64,000 bases of DNA from Amarobacter sp964507025 (GCA_964507025.1 CAZDOK010000010.1:1-64000); one strand, 5' to 3'; shown: positions 1-9,095, numbered from the stretch's first letter. Notes: generated by a model not told the origin, from the sequence alone. Program-made: numbers and translations.

Positions 1-214
1 CCCCTCTCATAGCGCATAAAGCTTTTACCACTCGGATTCTCACCGGGGGTGTTATGCGGTATTAGCTCGCCTTTCGGCGAGTTATTCCCCACTACGAGGC
101 AGGTTACCCACGTGTTACTCACCCGTTCGCCACTAGCCCGAAGGCTCGTTCGACTTGCATGCCTAATACATTCCGCCAGCGTTTGTCCTGAGCCAGGATC
201 AAACTCTCCGAAAA
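1..214 (-). rRNA. rrs: 16S rRNA, 5' end (partial)
   Basis: Read on the minus strand, this is the first ~214 nt of a bacterial 16S rRNA. The 27F site AGAGTTTGATCCTGGCTCAG is the reverse complement of positions 188-207, and the conserved blocks GGCATGCAAGTCGAACG, GTGGCGAACGGGTGAGTAAC and GGGGAATAACTCGCCGAAAG follow. The mature 5' end is placed about seven bases upstream of the 27F site by analogy with E. coli. The rest of the gene lies beyond base 1 of the window. Confidence 0.97.
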
Positions 215-224
215 AACAGAAACA

Positions 225-240
225 CCGGTCTCACGACCGG
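225..240 (-). other. Hairpin in the rRNA leader
   Basis: CCGGTC and GACCGG form a perfect 6-bp stem with a 4-nt loop, just upstream of the 16S 5' end inside the leader transcript. It may be part of the RNase III processing stalk or a leader pause element. Which of these it is cannot be decided here because the 16S 3' flank is outside the window. Confidence 0.45.
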
Positions 241-290
241 AACGTTCCGTGTTAACGGGTTCCCAGACGTTCTCTTTCGTCCGCTATCCA

Positions 291-303
291 GTTGTTAAAG
301 TGC
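291..303 (-). promoter_or_regulatory. rrn leader boxA antitermination site
   Basis: On the minus strand the leader reads GCACTTTAACAAC, close to the bacterial rRNA boxA (TGCTCTTTAACA). BoxA is bound by NusB/NusE to make rRNA transcription resistant to Rho termination. It lies about 25 nt after the predicted transcription start and about 80 nt before the 16S, the usual position. Confidence 0.75.
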
Positions 304-306
304 GCT

Positions 307-322
307 GGCCTTTCGCAAGGCC
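307..322 (-). other. Hairpin at the start of the rrn leader
   Basis: GGCCTT and AAGGCC form a perfect 6-bp stem around a TCGC loop at the very start of the rRNA transcript, just before boxA. In position it resembles the boxB hairpin of rrn antitermination regions. This reading rests on position and structure only. Confidence 0.45.
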
Positions 323-331
323 CGAACGAGA

Positions 332-360
332 AGATTAACCCCCTCGCCCTGGCCTGTCAA
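332..360 (-). promoter_or_regulatory. Sigma70-type rRNA promoter
   Basis: On the minus strand, TTGACA (355-360) is separated by exactly 17 bp from TAATCT (332-337). This is a near-consensus promoter, as expected for an rRNA operon, and places transcription start near 325. It is the strongest promoter match in this part of the window. Confidence 0.85.
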
Positions 361-461
361 CCAGCCCTGGCTGCCCGCCGCAGCCCGATTCCACCGGAAT
401 CACCTGGGGACTCTCAGCGTGGCATCCCTGTTCGTTTCTGGCAAGGCCCCGTGCCGCTTTT

Positions 462-1649
462 TCATGTTCCCTTCGCGCCGGCGGGATCGCTCGCCTGCCA
501 GCGCGCCTTCTGTTCCATCCGGGTGCTTTCGTCAGTCGGCCGGTACCGCCCAAGGTACTCCCCCGCGAAGTCCTCGAACCTCCCGGCAGCAATCGCGTCG
601 CGCATCCGCTCGCACAAACGGACCAGGTAGTGGACGTTGTGGATGGTCGCAAGCCGGTAGCCCAGCATCTCGTCGTTTCGGAACAGGTGGTGCAGGTACG
701 CCATGCTGAAGCGAGCGCAGGAGAGGCACTTGCAGCCCTTGTCGATGGGTTCCGGGTCTTCGCGGAAGCGAGCGTTCCGGATGTTGACACGGCCGTCGTC
801 GGTGAAGAGCGCGCCATTGCGACCAAGGCGCGTGGCCAGCACGCAATCGAACATGTCGACTCCGCGTGCGACGGCGTTGACCAGGTCTTCGGGGCTGCCG
901 ACGCCCATGAGGTACCGGGGCCGGTCCACCGGGAGCTCGGCGGTGACGACGGAAGTCATCGCCCACATCAAATCTTTCGATTCGCCCACCGAGAGGCCGC
1001 CGATGCTGTAGCCGGGCGCGCCGGCAGCCACGGCCTCGCGCGCATGGAAGCGCCGCAGGGGTTCGTGCACACCACCCTGGATGATGGCGAAGGTCGCGAG
1101 CCCGGGCTGGGCAATCCGGCAGCGCTCGTACCAGCGCAAGGTTCGCTCGACCGCGTCCCGGGCAGCCCGTTCGTCGGACGTCCCCGGGAGGACATGGTCG
1201 AGCGGCATGGCGATATCGACGCCGAGCGCGGCCTGGACTTCCATGGCCAGCTCGGGGGTGTAGAAGTGTTCGGAGCCATCGATATGCGACCGGAACGTGA
1301 CTCCCTGTTCCGTGATCTTGCGCAGTCCAGCCAGGCTGAAGACCTGGAAGCCTCCGCTGTCGGAGAGGATGGGGCCGTTCCAGCCCATGAAGCGATGGAC
1401 GCCGCCCATGCGTTCGATGAGCTCGTGGCCGGGCCGAAGGTAGAGGTGGTAGCCGTTTACCAGCAGGATGCCGGCTCCCGTCGCGGCAACCTCGTCAGGC
1501 AGGAGCGTCTTGACGGTAGCCAGCGTGCCGACCGGCATGAAGGCGGGCGTTTCAAAGGATCCGTGCGGCGTCGTAACGACGCCTGCACGGGGCGCGACGG
1601 GGGAATCCGGCGACGAGGTAAGCCTGTAGTGGAACTCCTGCCGGGACAC
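462..1649 (-). CDS. tgt: Queuine/preQ1 tRNA-ribosyltransferase
   Basis: This TIM-barrel enzyme exchanges guanine-34 of GUN-anticodon tRNAs for preQ1. The 395-aa length is normal. DSGGFQ carries the general acid/base Asp97, MFDCV carries the nucleophile Asp268, and the structural zinc ligands are Cys306, Cys308, Cys311 and His337 (CxCxxC...H). The start is a GTG that overlaps the TAG of aroKB by one base (TAGTG), so translation is probably coupled. It is the last gene of the long alaS-to-tgt operon. Nothing else in the operon links it to queuosine synthesis. Confidence 0.96.
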   Translation of the reverse strand: MSRQEFHYRLTSSPDSPVAPRAGVVTTPHGSFETPAFMPVGTLATVKTLLPDEVAATGAGILLVNGYHLYLRPGHELIERMGGVHRFMGWNGPILSDSGGFQVFSLAGLRKITEQGVTFRSHIDGSEHFYTPELAMEVQAALGVDIAMPLDHVLPGTSDERAARDAVERTLRWYERCRIAQPGLATFAIIQGGVHEPLRRFHAREAVAAGAPGYSIGGLSVGESKDLMWAMTSVVTAELPVDRPRYLMGVGSPEDLVNAVARGVDMFDCVLATRLGRNGALFTDDGRVNIRNARFREDPEPIDKGCKCLSCARFSMAYLHHLFRNDEMLGYRLATIHNVHYLVRLCERMRDAIAAGRFEDFAGEYLGRYRPTDESTRMEQKARWQASDPAGAKGT

Positions 1650-3322
1650 TATTCCAGCACCGTCTCCACCGCCCGCCGGACCACCTCGTCTGGCACGCCA
1701 TCGCGTACGGTGGCGTTGCCGATGCCTTCGAGGAGCACCCAGCGGATGCTCCCGCCTCGGACCTTCTTGTCGAGCAGGGTGGCTTCGAGCACGGCGTCAA
1801 CTGCGAGGCCTGGCGCGGCATCTGGCAGTCCGAAGGCGCGCAACAGTGCCTGCTGGCGGGCGAACTCGTCGTCACTCAGCAGCCCGAGCTCAACTGCAAT
1901 GAGCCCGGCGGCACGCATGCCGATCGAAATTGCCTCGCCGTGCAGGCAGGTCGAGTACCCGCTAACAGCCTCGATGGCGTGGCCGATGGTGTGGCCATAG
2001 TTCAGGAGTGTCCGGCGCCCGGTCTCCCGCTCGTCGTCCGAAACGACGGCTGCCTTGATGGCGACGCTCCGGGCGATGAGCCCGGGCGACATCAGGGGCG
2101 GGCCATCCTTTGATGCTCGTTCCAGGTCTCGCACAAGCGCCTCATCGAGGATGAAGCCGTGCTTCAGGAGTTCGGCCCAGCCATTGCGTAGGTGACGCTC
2201 CGGCAATGTCCGCAGGAAGAGCGGGTCGATTACGACGGCCCTGGGCTGGGCGAATGCCCCGATGAGGTTCTTTCCCCTGGGATGGTCGACCCCGGTCTTG
2301 CCACCGATAGCCGCATCAGCCATCGCGAGGAGGGATGTTGGGACGTGGACGAAGTCGATGCCGCGGAGGCAGGTGGCTGCGGCGAAGCCTGCCAGGTCGG
2401 TGACGACGCCACCCCCGAGGCAGACCACGAAGTCCGACCGCTCGACCCGGTGGTCGATGAGGAAGTCATAGACGCGTGAGACCGTAGCGAGGGTCTTGTG
2501 TTCTTCGCCGGGAGGGATGCGGAAGGGGTGAGCTGCATAACCGGCTTCGCGCAACGGGTCACACGCCCGGCCGTCGAACAGCGGGCCGACGGCTTCATCG
2601 CTGATCACAAAGGCCCGGCCCTTGAGCCCGATGCTGCGGCAGATAGCTCCGAGCTGGCCCGCGACACCCTCGGCTACGTACACCGGGTATGTTGCCTGGG
2701 GGGTCGTAACGATCGCGGCCGGGTCGGGGATGTGGCCCGGCGCAGGGCGGGGCGCCGCCCGCTGCGAACCATAGAAGCGCTGGCCCGGGGGCAGCGGGTC
2801 TCGGCGCCATTCTTCCCAGAGCGCGACCACCTCGTCGGCAACCTGCTCGGGGTCGAGTTCATCGACATCGATGGCCGCGTCGGCACCACGGTAGAGTTCG
2901 AGCCGTGCCTGGAGCAGTGCCTCGAGACGGGCCCGGGCGTCGCCTGCGAGCAGAGGCCGCTCAGAAGTGAGGGGATTGCCGGCGAGGCGGCGAGCGGCCT
3001 CGGCTGGCGAAACGGCGAGCCAGACCACGAACCCATTCCCCAGGGCCACCCGGCTTTCAGGCGTGGTGGGAGCGCCACCACCCGTGGCGATCATGATCGG
3101 CTCGCGGGCCGCTAGCGCTCGCAGCGCTTCGGCCTCGCGTTCGCGGAACCTGGCCTCGCCTTCCTTCGCGAAGAGTTCCGGGATCGACCGCCGGGCCACC
3201 CGCTCAATCTCGTCGTCGGAGTCAGCAAACTCCCACCCGAGCCGCTGGGCGACCAGCCGGCCGACGGTCGACTTGCCGCCACCTGAGAGCCCGATAAGGA
3301 AGATGCGGGCGGGGAACATCAC
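1649..3322 (-). CDS. aroKB: Bifunctional shikimate kinase / 3-dehydroquinate synthase
   Basis: This 557-aa fusion carries two shikimate-pathway steps. Residues ~1-170 are a shikimate kinase with the P-loop GLSGGGKST (11-19) and a core with two GGG turns. Residues ~200-557 are a dehydroquinate synthase with NAD- and substrate-loop motifs (GGGVVTDLAGF, GGKTGVDHPRGKN) and the zinc-ligand segment NYGHTIGHAIE. The start is GTG or the ATG right after it, overlapping the aroC stop (TCGTGATG). It sits among aroC, aroE and tgt. Such fusions are known in scattered bacteria. No frame break separates the halves, so it is a genuine single chain. Confidence 0.95.
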   Translation of the reverse strand: MMFPARIFLIGLSGGGKSTVGRLVAQRLGWEFADSDDEIERVARRSIPELFAKEGEARFREREAEALRALAAREPIMIATGGGAPTTPESRVALGNGFVVWLAVSPAEAARRLAGNPLTSERPLLAGDARARLEALLQARLELYRGADAAIDVDELDPEQVADEVVALWEEWRRDPLPPGQRFYGSQRAAPRPAPGHIPDPAAIVTTPQATYPVYVAEGVAGQLGAICRSIGLKGRAFVISDEAVGPLFDGRACDPLREAGYAAHPFRIPPGEEHKTLATVSRVYDFLIDHRVERSDFVVCLGGGVVTDLAGFAAATCLRGIDFVHVPTSLLAMADAAIGGKTGVDHPRGKNLIGAFAQPRAVVIDPLFLRTLPERHLRNGWAELLKHGFILDEALVRDLERASKDGPPLMSPGLIARSVAIKAAVVSDDERETGRRTLLNYGHTIGHAIEAVSGYSTCLHGEAISIGMRAAGLIAVELGLLSDDEFARQQALLRAFGLPDAAPGLAVDAVLEATLLDKKVRGGSIRWVLLEGIGNATVRDGVPDEVVRRAVETVLE

Positions 3323-4494
3323 GAGGAACGGGCACGCGGCCCGATGGTGGTGAGGTAGTGCTCGTAGTTGGCCCGCGTCTCGGCGAGGGTATCGCCGCCG
3401 AACTTTTCGAGCCAGGCATCGGCGAGCACGATTGCGACCATCGCCTCGGCAACCACGCCGGCGGCGGGCACGACGCAGACGTCGCTACGCTCGTAGTGCG
3501 CAAGTACCTCCTCGCCAGTATCAAGATCGACCGAGGGGAGCGGGTGGGCGAGCGTGGGGATGGGTTTGACGGCGGCCCGAACGATGATGTCCTCGCCGGT
3601 ACTCATGCCGCCCTCGATGCCGCCGTGGTTGTTGGTAGCGTGGCGCCAGGGCAACCCCTTCCACTCGGCGACGGGCAGGATGACATCGTGCACCTTTGAG
3701 CCGCGCATGGCGGCGCCCTCGAATCCGAGGCCAAAGCCGACGGCCTTGAAGGCGTTGATACTGCAGATGGCCTGGGCGATGCGTCCGTCGAGCTTGCGGT
3801 CCCAGTGGACGTGGCTTCCGAGTCCGATCGGTACTCCCGAGACGCTCACTTCGACTTCACCGCCCACGGTGTCGCCGTCGGGCTTGGCCGCGTTGATGGC
3901 TGCGACCATCGCCTCGCCGGCAACCGGGTCGGAGCAGCGGACGGGGTCGGCCTCCACGGCCGCCCAGTCGACCTCGGCGGGGACATCGGCGTGAACACCG
4001 CCAATGCTGAGAGTGTGGCTGTGGAACGCGACGCCGAACTCTGCAAGGAACCGCTTGGCCACCGCGCCGACGGCCACTCGCGCGGCGGTCTCGCGGGCGC
4101 TGGCGCGTTCGAGCACGTTGCGGACATCGTCGAAGCCGTACTTGATTGCCCCGGGCAGGTCGGCATGTCCCGGGCGCATCCTCGTCACGCGCTCGATCTC
4201 CGTCTCGACAGGCTCGACGGCCATCTTCTCCGTCCAGTTCACCCAGTCGCGGTTTTGCACCCAGAGCGCGATCGGGGTTCCAAGGGTGAGCCCGTGGCGG
4301 ACGCCGGACATGATCTCGGCGTGGTCTTTCTCGATCTTCATACGGCCGCCCCGGCCGTAGCCGCCCTGGCGCCGGGCCAGGTCGGGGGCGATATCAGCCT
4401 CGGAAAGCGCCAGGCCCGAAGGCACGCCCTCGATGACCATCGTGAGGCCCTTGCCGTGGCTTTCGCCAGCAGTGAGGAAGCGGAACTGGCCCAT
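3319..4494 (-). CDS. aroC: Chorismate synthase
   Basis: It catalyses the last shikimate-pathway step, EPSP to chorismate, using reduced FMN. The 391-aa protein begins with the signature GESHGKGL and has the conserved blocks RRQGGYGRGGRM, RPGHADLPGAIKYG and RASARETAARVAVG, plus NNHGGIEGGMSTG and VPAAGVVAEAMVA near the C terminus. It is cotranscribed with aroE and aroKB. Only two bases separate its ATG from the stop of the upstream 224-aa gene. Confidence 0.97.
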   Translation of the reverse strand: MGQFRFLTAGESHGKGLTMVIEGVPSGLALSEADIAPDLARRQGGYGRGGRMKIEKDHAEIMSGVRHGLTLGTPIALWVQNRDWVNWTEKMAVEPVETEIERVTRMRPGHADLPGAIKYGFDDVRNVLERASARETAARVAVGAVAKRFLAEFGVAFHSHTLSIGGVHADVPAEVDWAAVEADPVRCSDPVAGEAMVAAINAAKPDGDTVGGEVEVSVSGVPIGLGSHVHWDRKLDGRIAQAICSINAFKAVGFGLGFEGAAMRGSKVHDVILPVAEWKGLPWRHATNNHGGIEGGMSTGEDIIVRAAVKPIPTLAHPLPSVDLDTGEEVLAHYERSDVCVVPAAGVVAEAMVAIVLADAWLEKFGGDTLAETRANYEHYLTTIGPRARSS

Positions 4495-4496
4495 TG

Positions 4497-5171
4497 CTAC
4501 TCCTTGCCGCTCTGCTGGCGGCGGGCGAATTCTGCTGCGGCCTCCTCGGTCGGACGTGGAGGCGTCCCTTCGATGGGCAAGAGCCCTATCGGGACCGGTT
4601 GCCCGGAGGGCCCGCGTTCGAAGGTGGCGCCGAAGCGCCGGAGCACTTCTTCCGGCGTCAGCGCTTCCCAGTCGAGGCCATCGGCCGTGGCCCGGTCGGC
4701 CGTGACGGTGATGATAGGCCGCTGGATGGGCGTCCCATCTTCGCCCGGAAACGTCGAATAGACGTCAACGCGCGCATAGCCCAGGCGGAGGTTGGGCACA
4801 TCGTACAGGATCATGTCGAGCAGCTTCGAAGCGAGGGCCATGCCAGCATCGAGCGCGGAGGCCACCTGGACGCGCTGACCGCCTTCGGTCCGGAACTCGG
4901 CGTCGGCCGAGCTCGACAGCGTCGCGCCGTGCGTCTCCACGGCGAGGAGCTGGGCCTCCTGTACGCCTGCCCAGAGGCTTGCAGGCGTCCCCTTTGGCGG
5001 GCGGCCCCGCCGCCACGTCCCGAGTGCTTCCTCGATGAGCGCCGCGACGATGTCGACATCGCCCGATTCGACTCGTTTGCGCCAGGCGCGCTGCTGGAAC
5101 ATCTCGGTCGAAACGGCCCAGCCGACTACAACAAAGATGGTGAGCACCACGATCATGCCGAGCAAGATCAC
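4497..5171 (-). CDS. Membrane-anchored hypothetical protein in the aro operon
   Basis: I do not recognise this 224-aa protein. Residues ~1-18 form one hydrophobic segment (ILLGMIVVLTIFVVVGWAV), probably a membrane anchor. The rest is soluble and mixed alpha/beta, with no catalytic motif I can name, and ends in a polar tail. Its GTG start overlaps the aroE stop (GCGTGATC) and its end lies two bases before aroC, so it is a fixed member of the operon. A role in shikimate metabolism is not implied by the sequence. Confidence 0.8.
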   Translation of the reverse strand: MILLGMIVVLTIFVVVGWAVSTEMFQQRAWRKRVESGDVDIVAALIEEALGTWRRGRPPKGTPASLWAGVQEAQLLAVETHGATLSSSADAEFRTEGGQRVQVASALDAGMALASKLLDMILYDVPNLRLGYARVDVYSTFPGEDGTPIQRPIITVTADRATADGLDWEALTPEEVLRRFGATFERGPSGQPVPIGLLPIEGTPPRPTEEAAAEFARRQQSGKE

Positions 5172-6019
5172 GCGCCACCCCCGGCACGGCGGGCCAGCTC
5201 GTTCCGGGCAGCCGCGAACATCACATCGATCGGTGCGCGAACGCCGGTCCAGAGCTCAAACGCCAGGGCCCCCTGGTAGATGAGCATGGGCAGGCCGCCA
5301 AGCACGGGGAGGCCGCGGCGGGCCCCCTCCGCAAGGAATGGCGTCTCCTCAGGCGCATAGACGATATCCACGATGAGCGTGCCGGGCCGGGCGGCATCGA
5401 GACCGGCAGGCAGGCCGCGCGGGTCGGGCCCGCCATGCATGCCCACGGACGTGCAGTTCACGATGCAATCGTACTCGGATACGGGCTCATCAAGCGGGAC
5501 CGCGCTCACGAGGCCGGCAGCGCCCCCTACCTCCTGCGCGAGCCGCCTTGCGCGCTCAACGGTCCGGTTGGCGATGGCGACGGCGGCCGCGTTGGCCTCG
5601 ACGAGGGCGAAGGCAATGCCGCGCGCCGCGCCGCCCGCACCCAGCAGCAGCAGCTTCTTGCCCGCCGGGTCGAAGCCTGCTTCGTGCTTGAGCGAGGCGA
5701 CGAATCCCGGGCCGTCGGTGTTGAAGCCAAAGAGGCGTCCCTCGCGGTTCACGATGGTATTGACCGCGCCCATGCGGGCGCTCTGTCCGCCGAGCTCATC
5801 AAGGAAGGGGATGACCGCTTCCTTGTAGGGGATGGTCACATTCGCGCCGAGCATCTCCGGGGCCCGGAGCGATTGCACGCGCGCGCCCAGCGCTTCGACA
5901 GGCGTGTCCCACCGTTCGTACACAGCATCGAGCCCGCAGTGCGCGAAGGCAGCCGACTGGAAGGCAGGCGAGAGCGAGTGCGCCACAGGGTGGCCGATGA
6001 TGCCGGAGCGCCGGGTCAT
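5168..6019 (-). CDS. aroE: Shikimate dehydrogenase
   Basis: This NADP-dependent enzyme reduces 3-dehydroshikimate to shikimate. The 283-aa chain opens with the substrate-binding SxS motif (GHPVAHSLSPAFQ), then NVTIPYKEAV with the catalytic Lys, then the Rossmann turn GAGGAARGIAFAL and NRTVERA, and ends with the typical YQGALAFELWTG. I chose the ATG at 6019 because it starts right at the family N terminus and overlaps the mltG stop (ATGA). The open frame extends upstream, but only through mltG coding sequence. Confidence 0.96.
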   Translation of the reverse strand: MTRRSGIIGHPVAHSLSPAFQSAAFAHCGLDAVYERWDTPVEALGARVQSLRAPEMLGANVTIPYKEAVIPFLDELGGQSARMGAVNTIVNREGRLFGFNTDGPGFVASLKHEAGFDPAGKKLLLLGAGGAARGIAFALVEANAAAVAIANRTVERARRLAQEVGGAAGLVSAVPLDEPVSEYDCIVNCTSVGMHGGPDPRGLPAGLDAARPGTLIVDIVYAPEETPFLAEGARRGLPVLGGLPMLIYQGALAFELWTGVRAPIDVMFAAARNELARRAGGGA

Positions 6020-7101
6020 TGTCCGCCAACCGTGGCGATGTTCCGCTCGTGCTCGGCGAAGGTGACCGCGAAGGCGTGCGAGCCATCGGCCTTCACCGCG
6101 TCGGCCACGAAGTAGTAGTAGTCGGTCTTCGCGGGATTCGCCACCGCCTCGATCGAGGCCAGGCCCGGGTTGGTGATGGGCCCGGGGGGCAGACCGGGGA
6201 ACAAGCGCGTGTTGTAGGCCGAAGGGTTCTCCAGGTCGAGGATGGTGAGTTCCTTTTTCCACCAGCCGAATTCATCGACCGACTTCGGATCGAGCGCGAC
6301 CGCGAACTGGACGGTGGGATCGGCACCGAGCCGGTCGTTTTCGGCGAGGCGGTTGTAGAACACGCCCGCGATGAGGGGCCGCTCATCGGGGATGACGGCC
6401 TCGCGTTCGACTACCGAGGCGAGCGTGAGTGCCTGGTGAGGGTTCAGACCGTTGGCAAGCGCCGCAGCACGGAGATCAGGTGTGAAGCGTTCGTCCAGGG
6501 TCTCGATCATCAGGGCCACCAGCTCATCCAGCGTTGAGCCCGCGGGCAGGATATACGTATCGGGGAAGAGGTAGCCCTGGAGGCTGGACCCCTCTGGCAG
6601 CGTCTCGGCCAACCCGGGCGGCAGCTTTGCGCGGCCCACCGCCGCGATGAACTCCTCCCGCGGGCCGAAACCGGCTTCCTCCGCGCGAAGCGCCATCTCT
6701 TCGAACCGGATGCCCTCCGGGAACGTCACCTTGAGGACAGGCACCATATCCTGGACGGTGAGCTGGTTCAGGATCGACAGGGTCGATGAGTTCGTGAGGA
6801 GGAGGAAGTCGCCTGCGCTGAGCTTGCGATGGATGCCCATCAGGCTGGCCATGAGTTCGAACTGGCGTGCGGATCGGATGACACCGAGCTCCTCGAGGGC
6901 CTTGCCCACGTCGCCCGCCGAACGCCCCTCCTCGAGGGTGAACGGCACGCGGGTCCGTTCGCTGGCCACCGGGGCCGCGGCAGGAAAGCCGTCGAGGACG
7001 TCTTCAGGGGTCCGTGCGATGCAGTAGCTGGCGACCAGGATCGCGGCAACCGCAAATACGACTCCCGCCAGCGCAACGGGCGTGGGCCAGGTGCGAGTCA
7101 C
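6016..7101 (-). CDS. mltG: Endolytic murein transglycosylase MltG
   Basis: A membrane-anchored lytic transglycosylase (YceG fold) that cleaves nascent glycan strands and sets their length. In the 361-aa chain, residues ~8-28 form the transmembrane segment (VALAGVVFAVAAILVASYCIA). A LysM-like region with GRSAGDVGKALEELGVI follows, then the catalytic domain with LQGYLFPDTY, the ASVVEREA segment carrying the catalytic Glu, and YNTRLFPGLPPGPI. The GTG start at 7101 overlaps the ruvX TGA (GTGA), preferred over the upstream-extended frame that runs through ruvX. Coupling to ruvX is a common bacterial arrangement. Confidence 0.93.
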   Translation of the reverse strand: MTRTWPTPVALAGVVFAVAAILVASYCIARTPEDVLDGFPAAAPVASERTRVPFTLEEGRSAGDVGKALEELGVIRSARQFELMASLMGIHRKLSAGDFLLLTNSSTLSILNQLTVQDMVPVLKVTFPEGIRFEEMALRAEEAGFGPREEFIAAVGRAKLPPGLAETLPEGSSLQGYLFPDTYILPAGSTLDELVALMIETLDERFTPDLRAAALANGLNPHQALTLASVVEREAVIPDERPLIAGVFYNRLAENDRLGADPTVQFAVALDPKSVDEFGWWKKELTILDLENPSAYNTRLFPGLPPGPITNPGLASIEAVANPAKTDYYYFVADAVKADGSHAFAVTFAEHERNIATVGGQ

Positions 7102-7544
7102 CGGCGGCCCCCGCGGCGGCGGTCGAGCACGGTCTGGAGGATGACCGCGGCGGCGGCCGAGTCGAGCGTGCCGTCGCGCTTCTTGCTGGCGCCAGGCACG
7201 AGCCACCCGGCGTGGGCGGAGGAAAGCCGCTCGTCGGCCTCGGTCACGGGCACGGAGAGTGCCTGGCGAAGTTCGGACACGAACCTCCGGACTTCTTCGG
7301 CCTGGGCGCCGCGGGCTCCCTCAAGCGTGAGCGGAAGTCCGACGATCACCTCCATTACGCCTTCGGTGCTGACCATCTCAGCCACGCGGCGAATGGCTGC
7401 GGCACGGCCCTTCTCGACGATGGCCGGGCGCGGGTGGGCCATGATCCCCAGGTCATCGGAGATGGCCACGCCGATGCGGGCACCCCCGGGGTCAAGGGCG
7501 AGGATTCGTCGGCTCGCTGGTGCTGCTGGCTGTGGTTGCGTCAT
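7098..7544 (-). CDS. ruvX: RuvX/YqgF pre-16S rRNA nuclease (Holliday junction resolvase-like)
   Basis: An RNase H-fold protein of the YqgF family, implicated in 5' maturation of 16S rRNA and in resolvase-like activity. The first metal-binding strand reads ILALDPGGARIGVAISD. VIVGLPLTLEGARG and the final DSAAAAVILQTVLD (last acidic ligand) complete the active site. I prefer the ATG at 7544 (148 aa), which starts just before the conserved domain. The frame is open to 7592 (164 aa). It overlaps the end of the baseplate J-like gene by about 50 bases. Confidence 0.9.
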   Translation of the reverse strand: MTQPQPAAPASRRILALDPGGARIGVAISDDLGIMAHPRPAIVEKGRAAAIRRVAEMVSTEGVMEVIVGLPLTLEGARGAQAEEVRRFVSELRQALSVPVTEADERLSSAHAGWLVPGASKKRDGTLDSAAAAVILQTVLDRRRGGRR

Positions 7545-9072
7545 TCGTGTTCGAGGCAGCGCTATCGCCGGAACGGCTGCGGAGTTCGACATTGAGCCGG
7601 AACCCGAAGCGGGGCACCCAGGGCGCCCAGCCGGGCGTCAGCCTCACCTCTGCATCCTGAATACCATACCGGTCTGAGAGCGTCGAACGCGCCGATTCCG
7701 GGGACTTCCCTTTCACGGCATCCCTGACAGCGACAGCGGTGACGCCGCGTGCGAACTCGCCCTGGATGCGGACCTCGGTCCGAATCACACCCGTATCCGC
7801 ATCGAGCTGGCGAGCACCGGTTTCGAGAGCCGTCACTGTCCCGGGCAAGAGGGTTCCTTCGCCAGCTTCCGCCTGCAGAACCTCGCGTGCAACCTGGTCC
7901 AGCGTCTCGGCGAGGACCGCGAGCGCGCTGATGTGGACGGTCACCCGGAGGAGGACCAGGTCCGCGGGGGTCCCGGCCGGGGGTTCGGGCATGCCGTACT
8001 CGACGGACGTTTCGGCAGTCCGCAGGAAGACCGCGTCGTGGGGGCGCGCCTCAACCAGCCCGCGTTTGACGGCTTCGGAGCCTTCCAGCGTCCTGGCGAG
8101 CTGCTGAAGGTTGACGACGTCCTGGGGGTCGACCGCGGGGCGCGGTTCGCTTGCCCCTCCGGCAGCGGCCTCGGGGTTGGTGACCGCGAGGAAGCGGAAC
8201 TTCTCATCGAGCCAGCCGCCCACTATTCCGGCGGCGAGATTACCTTCGGTGCCGGGTCGAGCGGCCGTGGCCGTTGCGGTGACGTTGCCTTCGCGGGGCA
8301 CGGTGACCGTTTCGTCGAGCTCGAACGGGAAGAAGGTGGGGCCGCCGAGCAGCACCGTCCCGGCCGCAACCACAACATCGGCCGCAGTTGGATTGGAGAT
8401 GACGAGCGACACCTTCGCGGGCTCGACGCCCACGTCGACGGTCCCCGTGGGCACCTGGGCAAGTGTGATGACCTGCTCGCCGGACACGCGCGCGGCAGGC
8501 ACTTCCAGGGTCTCGAGATTCACCGTGGCGTAGTCTTCGGAAGCCGAAATGGTGACGACCTGGCTCACGGTCTCGGTTGGCGGATACGCCACGACCCTGG
8601 CGGACGGCGCCATCGTGACCGCGAGCCCGATTGCCACCAGCCCGACCGCCAGGATCACGAGTCCTTGCACATAGCGGCCGACAGCCGGTGCGGCAACACT
8701 CAGGGGGCCAAGACGGACAACGTAGCGGCCGCCGGCATCCCATCGGACCGTGTCGGGGCGGCGGGATACCGGCACGCCGATCTGCCTGGCGCGAGAAGCG
8801 AGCGACGAGGAGCGCGTGGCTATCGCGACAATCTTGCCGGCCTCCTCGGCATGACGCACGAGGCGGCGCATCCCGAGCTCGGTGCTCAGCTGACGGTTGC
8901 CATCGGGCGCGTGGATGACCACAGCCCAGGTAGGCGCCATGTCGACACGCCCGCAGATGGCGGCGATGTCCTCGGAGCGCTCGACCAGGACCACGCTGGC
9001 GAGGCTCTCGGTGGGGCGCCGGGCCTCGTCGTCGCCGGCCTCGCCGGTAGGCTCGAAGTCCTGTTGCGCCAC
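7492..9072 (-). CDS. Baseplate J/gp47-like membrane protein
   Basis: Of 526 aa, the first ~130 are a soluble cytoplasmic domain. One transmembrane helix follows (VQGLVILAVGLVAIGLAVTM, ~residues 137-157), then a large external region. That region contains the baseplate J-like signature GTEGNLAAG and a C-terminal block ending TPGWAPWVPRFGFRLN. Proteins of this type occur in Gram-positive and Chloroflexota genomes as chromosomal relatives of phage baseplate wedge proteins; their cellular role is unknown. The start is GTG at 9072 with a good RBS (GCGAGGTGG) six bases upstream. It lies between alaS and ruvX, with no phage genes nearby. Confidence 0.8.
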   Translation of the reverse strand: MAQQDFEPTGEAGDDEARRPTESLASVVLVERSEDIAAICGRVDMAPTWAVVIHAPDGNRQLSTELGMRRLVRHAEEAGKIVAIATRSSSLASRARQIGVPVSRRPDTVRWDAGGRYVVRLGPLSVAAPAVGRYVQGLVILAVGLVAIGLAVTMAPSARVVAYPPTETVSQVVTISASEDYATVNLETLEVPAARVSGEQVITLAQVPTGTVDVGVEPAKVSLVISNPTAADVVVAAGTVLLGGPTFFPFELDETVTVPREGNVTATATAARPGTEGNLAAGIVGGWLDEKFRFLAVTNPEAAAGGASEPRPAVDPQDVVNLQQLARTLEGSEAVKRGLVEARPHDAVFLRTAETSVEYGMPEPPAGTPADLVLLRVTVHISALAVLAETLDQVAREVLQAEAGEGTLLPGTVTALETGARQLDADTGVIRTEVRIQGEFARGVTAVAVRDAVKGKSPESARSTLSDRYGIQDAEVRLTPGWAPWVPRFGFRLNVELRSRSGDSAASNTNDATTASSTSEPTNPRP

Positions 9073-9095
9073 GCATCCACCTCGCTTTCCGCGGA

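Noticed and set aside
630..2000. 456-aa plus-strand open frame
   Set aside because: Antisense to tgt and the end of aroKB. It is a composition shadow.
7492..9072. Prophage remnant
   Set aside because: The baseplate J-like gene is alone, is packed into the alaS operon and has a membrane helix. No tail, capsid or integrase genes are near.
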